64,000 bases of DNA from Streptomyces sp. BK239. GTDB lineage: Bacteria > Actinomycetota > Actinomycetes > Streptomycetales > Streptomycetaceae. The notes below the pieces were generated by a model. It had not been told where the DNA came from and made no database searches. It saw nothing but the letters and a program-made list of their open reading frames with translations. Location of the stretch: contig NZ_SHKS01000004.1 of the NCBI RefSeq assembly GCF_004217285.1, positions 450,921 to 514,920 on the forward strand. Direction: 5' to 3'. Both the position numbers and the translations under genes were made by a program. This document shows, in pieces, positions 24,590 to 32,440 of this stretch (its first letter is position 1; every line of letters begins with the position of its first letter).

Positions 24590-25492
24590 TCACATCTCGC
24601 CCGTGAGCAGGCGGCGCGGATTGGCGACGCGGAACGCGTACGCCGCCGCGCCGCCCAGGCCGAAGCCGGGATGGCGGGGCGGGCTCGCGTACGGCCGGTC
24701 CGAGCCCTGGACGACGGCGTCCACGCCGAGCGCGCGGACGACCGCGTCGACGCCCGCCGGACCGTACGACGACGTCTCGACGTACACGTCCGGGTCCGCG
24801 TCGACGAGGCTGCCGTCACCCCGGGCCGCGAAGCGCTCGCCGTGCAGCGGGGCCAGCCCTGCCAGCAGGGCGAAGCAGACCCGCAGCCGCGGATGCCGGG
24901 GCCGGCCGAAGGCGCGGAAGGCGAACCAGGCCGCGTGCATCTGCTGGACGTAGGGGACCATCGCGGGCCACCAAGGCGGCCCCTCCGGCCCGCCCGCCGC
25001 CGGCCCCGGGTGCACGAACAGCGGGAGGCCCCGCTCCTCGAGCAGGTCGAGGAGCGGGGCGCAGCGCGCGTAACCCGCCGCGTCGGCAAGGGCGTTCGCC
25101 GGAAGCTGGAGACCGGCGAAACCCTGGTCGAGGACGGTGGCCGTCGCCCCCGCGTCGACGTCCCTGACACACGCGGCGGCCCACGCCCCGAACGGTTCCG
25201 GCAACGCGGCCGCGTCCTCGTGGTAGGCGTCCAGGAGCGGCCGCGCCCGGTCCGCGGGCAGCCACTCGACGCCGAGCGGGCAGGACAGCGACACCAGCGC
25301 ACGGCCCAGCCCGTCGCCGGCGGCCAGCTCGGCGCGCCGGGTCACGTCGTGGTCGGCGGGGGAGACCCGGTAGGGGGCCTCCCCGGCGAGGTGCAGGGTC
25401 CAGCCGTCGAGGAACGGCGGCTCGTCACGGGCCCGCAGCGCTGCCAGGAAGGCGGCGCCCCACAGATGCTGGTGTACGTCGACGCTGGTCAA
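24590..25492 (-). CDS. Amidohydrolase-2 (TIM-barrel) family hydrolase
   Basis: 300 residues of the ACMSD/uronate-isomerase-like amidohydrolase type. N-terminal metal motif VDVHQHLWG (HxH), a central His in LPLFVHPGPAAGG, a later His in GERFAARGD region, and the C-terminal Asp in VVQGSDRPYA, which is the usual catalytic position. Start is TTG 25492 with GGAG four bases upstream. It follows the VWA-metallopeptidase gene by about 105 bases on the same strand and may be co-transcribed; a functional link to the MoxR/VWA module is not established. Confidence 0.78.
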   Translation of the reverse strand: MTSVDVHQHLWGAAFLAALRARDEPPFLDGWTLHLAGEAPYRVSPADHDVTRRAELAAGDGLGRALVSLSCPLGVEWLPADRARPLLDAYHEDAAALPEPFGAWAAACVRDVDAGATATVLDQGFAGLQLPANALADAAGYARCAPLLDLLEERGLPLFVHPGPAAGGPEGPPWWPAMVPYVQQMHAAWFAFRAFGRPRHPRLRVCFALLAGLAPLHGERFAARGDGSLVDADPDVYVETSSYGPAGVDAVVRALGVDAVVQGSDRPYASPPRHPGFGLGGAAAYAFRVANPRRLLTGEM

Positions 25493-25597
25493 GACGCTCC
25501 TTCCGCAACGGCGCGCAGCGCACCGTGGACGTCGTCAGCCCCCAGGATGTCCCAGCCGCCCCCCTCCCCGTCCACCAGGGCCCTGGGCCGGCTCCCG

Positions 25598-26908
25598 TCA
25601 ACCGCCGATCTCCACCACCCGTGCCCACGCGGGCGGCCCGTCCGGGACGTAGTCCGGGTCGTCCTCGTCCCAGGAGCCGGCCGACAGCGGCCGGGGGAAC
25701 AGGCCCACCACCGTCCGGCACGGCGGCTGTGCGCTCGGCCAGGGCGTCTGGCCGTCGGTCAGGACCACGATGACGTCCGGGCGCGCCTGCGCCCGCAGCG
25801 CCCTCGCGAACCCCGAGCGCAGGTCCGTCCCCCCGCCGCCCATCAGCGGGATCCCCTCGCCCTTGCACAACGGGTGCACGACCTGGGCCGAGGCGTCGCA
25901 CGACAGGACGGAGACCAGGTCACGACGGCCGCCCACGGCACGGGAGATCGCCGCGACCTCCACAAGCGCGCTGCCCAGCTCGGAGTCGCTGACCGACCCC
26001 GAGGTGTCGATGATCACGGACACCCGGGGCGGACGCCGCCGCAGGCTCGGCAACACCACACCGGGCAGGGCGCAGGAGCGGCGCGCGGGCCGCCCGTAGG
26101 AGTAGTCCTCGCCCGCGCCCGGAGCGGACGCCGCCGAGCGGACGGCCGCGCCCAGCAACTCCCGCCACGGCTGCGGCGGATGGAACGCCTCCTCGGCCCA
26201 CCGCCGCCACCCCCGCGGCGCGGAACCGGGACGCCCGGTGATGCCCTGCGCCACTCGGAAGCGCACCGCGTCCCGCTGCTGCTCGCTCAGGCCGTGCGCC
26301 CCGTACGGGCCCAGCTCCCACGCCCGTTCGCGCCCGTCGGCGCCGCTGCCGCAGTCCAGCCACGCCAGGTCCTTGAGGCGCGGCCCGAGCCGGAACATGC
26401 GCAGGTAGTCCTCCATCAGCTGCCCGCCGGGCAGCCCCAGCAACTCGGGCAGGGCGGCGCCCTCCGGCCGGAGCAGCCCGTCGCCGAACACGTCGTCGTT
26501 GATCTCGAAGTCCGCGGCGATGTTCATCCGCAGGCGCTCGCCCGGTCCGGTCAGCCCGCGCTGCCGTGCGACCCGGTCACCACGCCCGTGGTGGTCGCGC
26601 AGCAGGTGCGACACCTCGTGCACCCACACCCCGGCCAGCTCCTCCACGGGCGTGCGGTCCACGAACGCCGGCGAGACGTAGCACCGCCAGTGCCGGTCGA
26701 CCGCCATCGTGGGCACCTGCCGGGACTCCACCGTGTGCAGCGCGAACAGGGCCGTCGCCAGGTAGGGACGCACCCGGGCGGCGTGCAGACGGGCGGCGAA
26801 GAGCTTGTCGAGGTCCAGGGTTCCGGGTGGGCCCGGCGTCCAGCCGTCTTCCCGTGCGGCCGTGTCCACCGTGCCGGCTTCGCGTTCGCCGCGCGTGTCC
26901 GCGTTCAC
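25598..26908 (-). CDS. DUF2201-type protein: putative metallopeptidase plus VWA domain
   Basis: 436 residues. N-terminal putative metallopeptidase with HEVSH at 97-101 inside VWVHEVSHLLRDHHG, then a Trp/Gly-rich middle, and a C-terminal VWA-like domain with the MIDAS IIDTSGSVSDSE (~295-306) and VIVVLTDGQTPW. This corresponds to the DUF2201_N/VWA-like pair (COG3864) that accompanies some MoxR ATPases. GTG 26908 overlaps the stop of the MoxR gene (GTGA), so the two are translationally coupled. Expected role: substrate-binding adaptor of the AAA+ partner. Whether the zinc motif is active is unknown. Confidence 0.85.
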   Translation of the reverse strand: MNADTRGEREAGTVDTAAREDGWTPGPPGTLDLDKLFAARLHAARVRPYLATALFALHTVESRQVPTMAVDRHWRCYVSPAFVDRTPVEELAGVWVHEVSHLLRDHHGRGDRVARQRGLTGPGERLRMNIAADFEINDDVFGDGLLRPEGAALPELLGLPGGQLMEDYLRMFRLGPRLKDLAWLDCGSGADGRERAWELGPYGAHGLSEQQRDAVRFRVAQGITGRPGSAPRGWRRWAEEAFHPPQPWRELLGAAVRSAASAPGAGEDYSYGRPARRSCALPGVVLPSLRRRPPRVSVIIDTSGSVSDSELGSALVEVAAISRAVGGRRDLVSVLSCDASAQVVHPLCKGEGIPLMGGGGTDLRSGFARALRAQARPDVIVVLTDGQTPWPSAQPPCRTVVGLFPRPLSAGSWDEDDPDYVPDGPPAWARVVEIGG

Positions 26909-28182
26909 CGTCCCGCCTTCGCGGCCGCGGCGGCGCGGGTCGCCGTGCGGGTGGCCGCCTGGTCCGCGCGCCGGGACATGGTCACCACACCGGCGAGCCG
27001 CTCGATCGACTCCGGCACGTTCCAGTCCCCCTGGCGCAGGGACGCCAGGGTGGTCGCCGGGACGACGACGAGGTCGGGGGCGCCCGTCTCCACCGCCCGT
27101 ACGAGCAGCGCCCACGCCGCGTCCCAGCGCTGCTCGTCCGGACGCCGCCGCACGGCGTCCACCACGCCGTCGAGGGCGGCCTGCCGCAGATCGCCCCGCT
27201 CGGGCAGCTCGGCGCCCGCCGGATCGGCGAGCAGCGTCTCCGGGTCGGGGAGGTCCATCCGGTCCAGGCTCGCCAGCAGCTCCAGCCCAGGACCGTCGCC
27301 CACGGCGCCCCGCACCAGCAGGGACAGGACCTCCCGGGAGGATCCCGCCGCGGTCGCGAAGGCGACCAGGGTCATCGCCATCTCCCAGCTACGGGGCGAC
27401 GGCCAGGCCCCGCCCCGCCGGGTCTCGCTGCCGGGCAGCCGGTGCACCAGGGTCGGACGGGTGGCCAGCAGCCCGCACACCGCGCGCCGCGCGAAGTCCA
27501 CGGCGTCCGCCAGCTTCCCGGGGTCCAGCCGTGGCAGGGTCGCCCGGGGCCAGATCCCGCCGAGGCCGCGCACCACCACCTCAGGGTCGTGGGCCCACTG
27601 CACATGCACGAACCGGTTGGCCAGCGGCGCGCTCAGCTCCCATCCGTCGGCAGCCGACGACCGGGGATTGGCGGCGGCCACGATCCTCACCCCGGGCGGC
27701 AGCCGCAGCGCGCCGATCCGGCGTTCCAGCACCAGCCGCAGCAGGGCGGCCTGGACGGCGGGCGGCGCGGTGGACAGCTCGTCCAGGAACAGCAGCCCCT
27801 TCCCGGCCCGCACGAGCCGTACGGCCCAGTCCGGCGGGGCCATCGGGACGCCCTGCTCCGCGGGATCGTCCCCGATGACGGGCAGTCCCGAGAAGTCGGA
27901 CGGCTCGTGCACACTCGCGATCACCGTGGTCAACGGCAGATCCAGGGACGAGGCGAGCTGGGTGAGCGCGGCGGTCTTGCCGATGCCCGGTTCACCCCAC
28001 AGGAGCACGGGCAGATCGGCCGCCACGGCGAGCGTCAGGGCTTCCAGCTGGTCGTCGGGGCGCGGTTCGGTCCCGGTGTCGCGCAGCAGCCGCAACAGCG
28101 TGTCGGCGAGGTCGAGTTGAGACGCCTCGGCGGGCGTGGAGAGGAGGACGGAGTCCATGGCGAACGGGGTGCGTGTGGGCAT
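26905..28182 (-). CDS. MoxR-family AAA+ ATPase (downstream module)
   Basis: 425 residues. Walker A GEPGIGKT (63-70), Walker B GLLFLDE (Asp134, Glu135), sensor 1 in RIVAAANPR, and the arginine-finger region LANRFVHVQW. The C-terminal lid is helical and ends in an Ala/Arg-rich tail. MoxR proteins work with VWA-domain partners to remodel or insert cofactors into proteins. Here the VWA-metallopeptidase gene overlaps its stop by four bases, and a 502-residue unknown gene precedes it. The gene lies in the second of two MoxR/VWA modules on this strand. Confidence 0.9.
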   Translation of the reverse strand: MPTRTPFAMDSVLLSTPAEASQLDLADTLLRLLRDTGTEPRPDDQLEALTLAVAADLPVLLWGEPGIGKTAALTQLASSLDLPLTTVIASVHEPSDFSGLPVIGDDPAEQGVPMAPPDWAVRLVRAGKGLLFLDELSTAPPAVQAALLRLVLERRIGALRLPPGVRIVAAANPRSSAADGWELSAPLANRFVHVQWAHDPEVVVRGLGGIWPRATLPRLDPGKLADAVDFARRAVCGLLATRPTLVHRLPGSETRRGGAWPSPRSWEMAMTLVAFATAAGSSREVLSLLVRGAVGDGPGLELLASLDRMDLPDPETLLADPAGAELPERGDLRQAALDGVVDAVRRRPDEQRWDAAWALLVRAVETGAPDLVVVPATTLASLRQGDWNVPESIERLAGVVTMSRRADQAATRTATRAAAAAKAGR

Positions 28183-28301
28183 GGGTGATCACCTTCGGTG
28201 TCTCGGCGAGGGGTGGCAATGAGTGACGTAGCGTCAGAACAAGGATCAGAAGGAAGAGTTGCTGGAGCGATCGGTCGTCTGACCCGGCGAGCCGGCGCGA
28301 G

Positions 28302-29810
28302 TCAGTAGAAGGCGCGGCCGTCCGGCTGTGAACGGCTGCGGCGTGAACGGGTGTCGCGCCGGCGGTGCTTGCCGCGGTCCTCGGGGCAGTAGCGGGCCGG
28401 CTGGGGGTCGGAGAGGCCAGCCCGGTACAGCCCGTAGGTGATCCGGCGCAGGGCGGCGTCCTCCAGTGCGTCCCGCAAGGGGCCGCCGCGCACCACCGCG
28501 TCCGGGCCGAGCAGACCTTCCACGACGGCCAGCGCGCCGGCGATGTCACCGTGGTCGAGCCGTTCGCGGACGCCGGTGAGGCAGTCCGGGCGGCGGTGCG
28601 CCTCGTCGACGGCCTGGAGACAGGGGAGCGGAGTGCCGGTCAGCGCGACCAGCAGCTCCTCCCGCCTGAGCTCGTCCGGATCGTGGTCGAGCGGGGCCAG
28701 CGCCCCGTCGACGAGACCGATCCGGTGCGTGGCTCCCCGGCACTCCACAAGCCGTGGCGCGCCCGCACGGTCCGGCGAGGGGCGCGGCTCGGCCGGCGCG
28801 TGGCCCGGCACCAGCGCCGAGGCGACCAGCGGGTGCAGCCGGTCCGCCTCGATCGCACCGGCGCGCAGCAGCGCCAGATCGGGGAGCTCCCAGATCGCCG
28901 CCTCGGGCAGCACCGGCAACCCGGAGCCGACGGCGTCCTTGGATGCGGCGGTGATCCGGGGGACGGGAGGCCCGCCGTCGCCCGCGAGCAGCTCCAGGAC
29001 CAGCCGCTGCCGAGCCCCGGACCGTACGACGACCGCGCCGACGCCGGCGGTCCGGCCCTCCGCGCGCAACAGGATCTGCGCCTCGTCCGCCCACCGGCGG
29101 ACAGTCCGGCGACGATCCTGCGGGAGACCGGCGAGAGGTGGGGCGTGCCACGGATCGGGGTGAGGCGCGAGCTCAGGGGTACCGGGCGGGCCAGGGAGCG
29201 CATCGAGGAACTCGAGCCGTGGTTCACCGGGGCCGATCTCCGGCCGGTCCGCCCCCGACCGTGCCCTCAGCTCGTCCGTCCTGCGCGCGTCCCACAGGTG
29301 ACGGTGCAGGTCGAGGCGGTGGCGCCGGTGCGGACGGGGGTGCGGGTGGCGGCCGACGCCGGCCGTGCGGCCGGTCCCGTCCCACAGGGCGAGGCTGATC
29401 CGCTGACCGGCGTCCGCCCAGGCCGGCGGCGTACGCGCCACGAGGTGCAGCGGGCGGGACCTGCCGTGGCCCGTGCCGTCGTCGTCGACGTCGTAGCGCG
29501 CCAGTGTGAGGGTCAGGCCGGGGCGCAGCAGGCCGTCGGGAGCGATCCTCGGCATGTGCCAGCGCAGCAGGTCCGGCGCCAGGTGCCGCAGGTCGGCCCG
29601 TAGCCGGGCGGCGAGTTCCCGGCCGTGGGTGCGCGCCACGGCGCGGAGCCGGAGATCGACGTCGACGCCGGCTGCGGCGCACGCGCCCGCCCAGTCCCCG
29701 GCGTGGCGCCGGGCGGTGGCGGTCTCGATCATGGAGGGCGGCACGGCGAACTCGCGCACGCGCAGCCAGAACGAAAGGCGGGGATCCCCGTCCGCGGTCG
29801 AAGTGAGCAT
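28302..29810 (-). CDS. 502-residue protein of unknown function in the MoxR/VWA module
   Basis: No known domain recognised. The N-terminal ~150 residues are the best-conserved-looking part, with VREFAVPPSMIETATARRHA and WAGACAAAGVDVDLRL followed by RLRADLRHLAPDLLRWHMPR; the middle is His/Arg/Pro-rich (PHPRPHRRHRLDLHRH) and the C-terminus is basic. No membrane segment or signal peptide. ATG 29810. It lies 119 bases upstream of the MoxR gene on the same strand, and in my recollection similar proteins occur at this place in other streptomycetes, suggesting a dedicated partner of that ATPase. I cannot assign a function. Confidence 0.7.
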   Translation of the reverse strand: MLTSTADGDPRLSFWLRVREFAVPPSMIETATARRHAGDWAGACAAAGVDVDLRLRAVARTHGRELAARLRADLRHLAPDLLRWHMPRIAPDGLLRPGLTLTLARYDVDDDGTGHGRSRPLHLVARTPPAWADAGQRISLALWDGTGRTAGVGRHPHPRPHRRHRLDLHRHLWDARRTDELRARSGADRPEIGPGEPRLEFLDALPGPPGTPELAPHPDPWHAPPLAGLPQDRRRTVRRWADEAQILLRAEGRTAGVGAVVVRSGARQRLVLELLAGDGGPPVPRITAASKDAVGSGLPVLPEAAIWELPDLALLRAGAIEADRLHPLVASALVPGHAPAEPRPSPDRAGAPRLVECRGATHRIGLVDGALAPLDHDPDELRREELLVALTGTPLPCLQAVDEAHRRPDCLTGVRERLDHGDIAGALAVVEGLLGPDAVVRGGPLRDALEDAALRRITYGLYRAGLSDPQPARYCPEDRGKHRRRDTRSRRSRSQPDGRAFY

Positions 29811-29952
29811 CAGCGCTCACCTTGCGCGGACGGGACCCCCGATCTGGTGTCGGAGTGAGTGGTCATCGCGGGCGAGCGTAGTGCCCGGCCGCGTGACCTG
29901 TCACTCGATTAACGTCCGGGCGCCCAAGCCCGGTTGTCGGCTGTCCGGTTGC

Positions 29953-30522
29953 TCAGCCCATGCTCTTCGAGCCGTCCAGGGCCTCACGGATGATGTCGGC
30001 GTGGCCGGCGTGCTGGGAGGTCTCGCCGATGATGTGCAGCAGCACCCGAAGGGCCGACCACCGGGCGCCGGGCTCGAACCACGGGGCGACCGGCAGCGGA
30101 TGGGACACGCTCAGGTCGGGCAGCGTGGCGACGAGCTCGTCCGTGCGGCGGGCCACCTCGGCGTACTCCTTGAGCACCCCGTCCAGCGTTTCGCCGGGCA
30201 GCATCCGGAACTCGTCGGCACGCCTGGCCCAGTCGGCCTCGGTCATCTGGTCGAAGTCGCCCATCGCCGACGGGCCTTCCAGGATGAAGTCCACCCACTT
30301 CCGCTCGACCGAGGCGACGTGCTTGATGAGCCCGCCCAGACACAGCTCGCTGACGGTGGTGCGCCGCCCGGCCTCCTCGTCGCCGAGGTCGCGGGTGGTG
30401 AGACGGAGGAAGTTCCGGTGGTGGGCCAGGGCCGCCAGCAGGTCGGCGCGCTCGCCGGCGACGGTCGGGGCCGCGGTGCCCTGACCTGCGGTGTCGGGGG
30501 CGAGGGGCTGGTTCGCGTTCAT
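29953..30522 (-). CDS. DinB-like (DUF664) protein
   Basis: 189 residues of the DinB/YfiT four-helix superfamily. Metal-ligand histidines appear in place: LIKHVASVERKW in the middle and ETSQHAGHADIIREALDG near the end, the latter being the DUF664 hallmark. Members include mycothiol-dependent S-transferases. ATG 30522 has GGAG six bases upstream. It separates the two MoxR/VWA modules on the same strand, and a palindrome lies upstream at 30583-30601, so it is probably independently controlled. Confidence 0.83.
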   Translation of the reverse strand: MNANQPLAPDTAGQGTAAPTVAGERADLLAALAHHRNFLRLTTRDLGDEEAGRRTTVSELCLGGLIKHVASVERKWVDFILEGPSAMGDFDQMTEADWARRADEFRMLPGETLDGVLKEYAEVARRTDELVATLPDLSVSHPLPVAPWFEPGARWSALRVLLHIIGETSQHAGHADIIREALDGSKSMG

Positions 30523-30582
30523 CGTGATCTCCGGCTCGTCGGCGGTGCTGTTCCGTGGACAAGCACCACAGTAGGAGTCGTG

Positions 30583-30601
30583 TAGGTCAGATCGTGACCT
30601 A
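30583..30601. promoter_or_regulatory. Palindrome upstream of the DinB-like gene
   Basis: TAGGTCA (30583-30589) and TGACCTA (30595-30601) form a perfect 7-bp inverted repeat around GATCG. It overlaps the stop codon of the SWIM gene and sits about 60 bases upstream of the DinB-like start: a candidate operator. Confidence 0.55.
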
Positions 30602-32440
30602 GACGGCCAGGGTGGAGGAACGCGTCTCGCCGGACGCGTTCCAGGCGCCCGCGCACAGCGCCCGTTCCACCTCCCGCAGGTAGACGGCGGAGGCCAGCCA
30701 GGCGCGGGCGAAGCGGTCCGTGTCCGAGGGGAGCAGGCGGCCGAACGCGTCGCGGGAACGGTCGGCGGCGGCCGCGTGCAGCTCGTCGAGGCAGTCGCCC
30801 GCCGTGGCGAGACCCAGGCGGCGCAGCCGGCCGCCGTCGCCGCCCGCGCCGCCGCCGGGGAGGGCCAGGACACGACGTCCGCCGGAGACCGTCCGGTGCA
30901 CCCGGCGGCGCAGGAGGTGCAGCGGCGCCTCGTCCGCTGCGGGGACGGGCAGGGGCGCGGGGACGGCGCCTTCCGGCACAGGCAGGTCGGCGTGCTGGAG
31001 GCGGTCCAGGCCCACGTCCACCCGGGCGGCGCGGTCGGCGGGGTGCTCGACGGCGAGCAGCAGGGCGCGCGGCAGCGGGCCGGGCGTCAGCCGGGCGACG
31101 ATCCGCAACCGGGCGCCCCGCGCGGCGGCGAGCAGACGCAGGTTGTCGCGGTGGGGGAGGGCCGGATCGTCGTGGGCCGCCGCCAACCGGAGCGTCAGCC
31201 CCTCGCAGTCGACCAGCAGACACTCGCCTGCCGCTTCCCGGACCGTGCCCGCCAGGGTCACGTCGAGGAACAGCAGGCCGTGCGCGTCGGGCCCGCCCGC
31301 GAGGGCCCGGCCGACCTGCTGGGCGACGGGAACCGCCCACAGCCGGGCCGTCGGCCCCTCGTGCCAGGACGCACCGGACGCGCGGACCGCCCGCACCCCC
31401 GCCCCGGCGCCGAGCCGGCCCGTGGGCGAGACGGTCGCACCGGACACCGCGAGTCCGGCGCGGGACAGCTCACGGGGGGTCAGGGCGGTGTCGCCGATCC
31501 GTACAGCGCGGTCGGCGGCGCCGATCGCCCGGCCGGGACCGCCCGGCGCCACATCGGACACCGTGTAGAGGCGGCCGTCTCCGTCGGCGGTCCAGGTGAC
31601 CGCACCCGCATACCCTGTCGCCGTGAGGACGGCCTCCGAGAACAGCCCGTACAGACGGAGCGAGCCGTCCGGACGGTACGGCTGACGTGCGGCGCCGCGC
31701 AGCCCTGTCAGGTCTGACCCGGTGGCCGCCGGCAGCCGGTGGGCGACGGCCAGGGCGTCACACACGGTGTCCGCCAGGTCCGCGAGCCGGTACGCGGGGT
31801 CGGCGGAGCGGGCCGCGCGCACCCCGGTGACCACGGCGACCGCCGAGGCCGAGGCCCGGGGGAGTCCGGCGAGCCGTGCGGAGTGCGCGGCGCGCAGCAA
31901 CTCCGCCTGGAGAACGGCCCCGGCGCCGTCCGTCCCTGCTTCCAGGACGGCGGCCGTCGCCTCGAACACCGCGCGGGCGGCGTTGAGTTGAGCGGGCGTG
32001 GTGGTGTCGGGGGCCGGTGCCGCGCCCCGTGTCCGCTGCGGCCCCGCCTCGCTGCGCGGCGGTTCGGCATCGCCTCGCGGCGCGTTCGTGTGCTCGTCGG
32101 CCGGGGCCGCGGCTGCGGTGGGGCCGTTCAGGGGTGCCGCAGCCTCGTCGTCGACCGCCACCGGTGCGGCGGAGGCCGCCGCCGCGCGGTGCAGGCAGTC
32201 CGGGGCGAGCAGGCACCCGCAGCGGATGGCGTCCGCGCGGTTCACCGCCCCGCCCGCCGTGTGCAGGACGAGTTCGGTGTCGTCGTCGACGGCGATCCGT
32301 ACGATGTCACCCTCGCGGACCACCGGACGCGCCGCGAGCTTGGCGACGCCGGCGTCCAGCCGCTTGCGCAGCCGCGGCGACAGCGCCCCGACGAGCTCTG
32401 CGGTGACGGACGGGTCGACGGGAGGCAGGCCCGGGTTCAT
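30599..32440 (-). CDS. SWIM zinc-finger protein (YehQ-like)
   Basis: 613 residues. The SWIM signature CxC-x5-CxH is at 74-84 (CGCLLAPDCLH), preceded by a short beta segment typical of SWIM domains (EGDIVRIAVDDDTELVLH). The remainder is a long Ala/Arg-rich region without recognised enzymatic motifs. SWIM domains bind DNA or proteins. ATG 32440 overlaps the stop of the DUF5682-VWA gene by four bases (ATGA), so translation is coupled. In the E. coli yeh cluster the SWIM protein YehQ likewise accompanies MoxR and VWA genes. It is the last gene of the upstream module. Confidence 0.85.
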   Translation of the reverse strand: MNPGLPPVDPSVTAELVGALSPRLRKRLDAGVAKLAARPVVREGDIVRIAVDDDTELVLHTAGGAVNRADAIRCGCLLAPDCLHRAAAASAAPVAVDDEAAAPLNGPTAAAAPADEHTNAPRGDAEPPRSEAGPQRTRGAAPAPDTTTPAQLNAARAVFEATAAVLEAGTDGAGAVLQAELLRAAHSARLAGLPRASASAVAVVTGVRAARSADPAYRLADLADTVCDALAVAHRLPAATGSDLTGLRGAARQPYRPDGSLRLYGLFSEAVLTATGYAGAVTWTADGDGRLYTVSDVAPGGPGRAIGAADRAVRIGDTALTPRELSRAGLAVSGATVSPTGRLGAGAGVRAVRASGASWHEGPTARLWAVPVAQQVGRALAGGPDAHGLLFLDVTLAGTVREAAGECLLVDCEGLTLRLAAAHDDPALPHRDNLRLLAAARGARLRIVARLTPGPLPRALLLAVEHPADRAARVDVGLDRLQHADLPVPEGAVPAPLPVPAADEAPLHLLRRRVHRTVSGGRRVLALPGGGAGGDGGRLRRLGLATAGDCLDELHAAAADRSRDAFGRLLPSDTDRFARAWLASAVYLREVERALCAGAWNASGETRSSTLAV

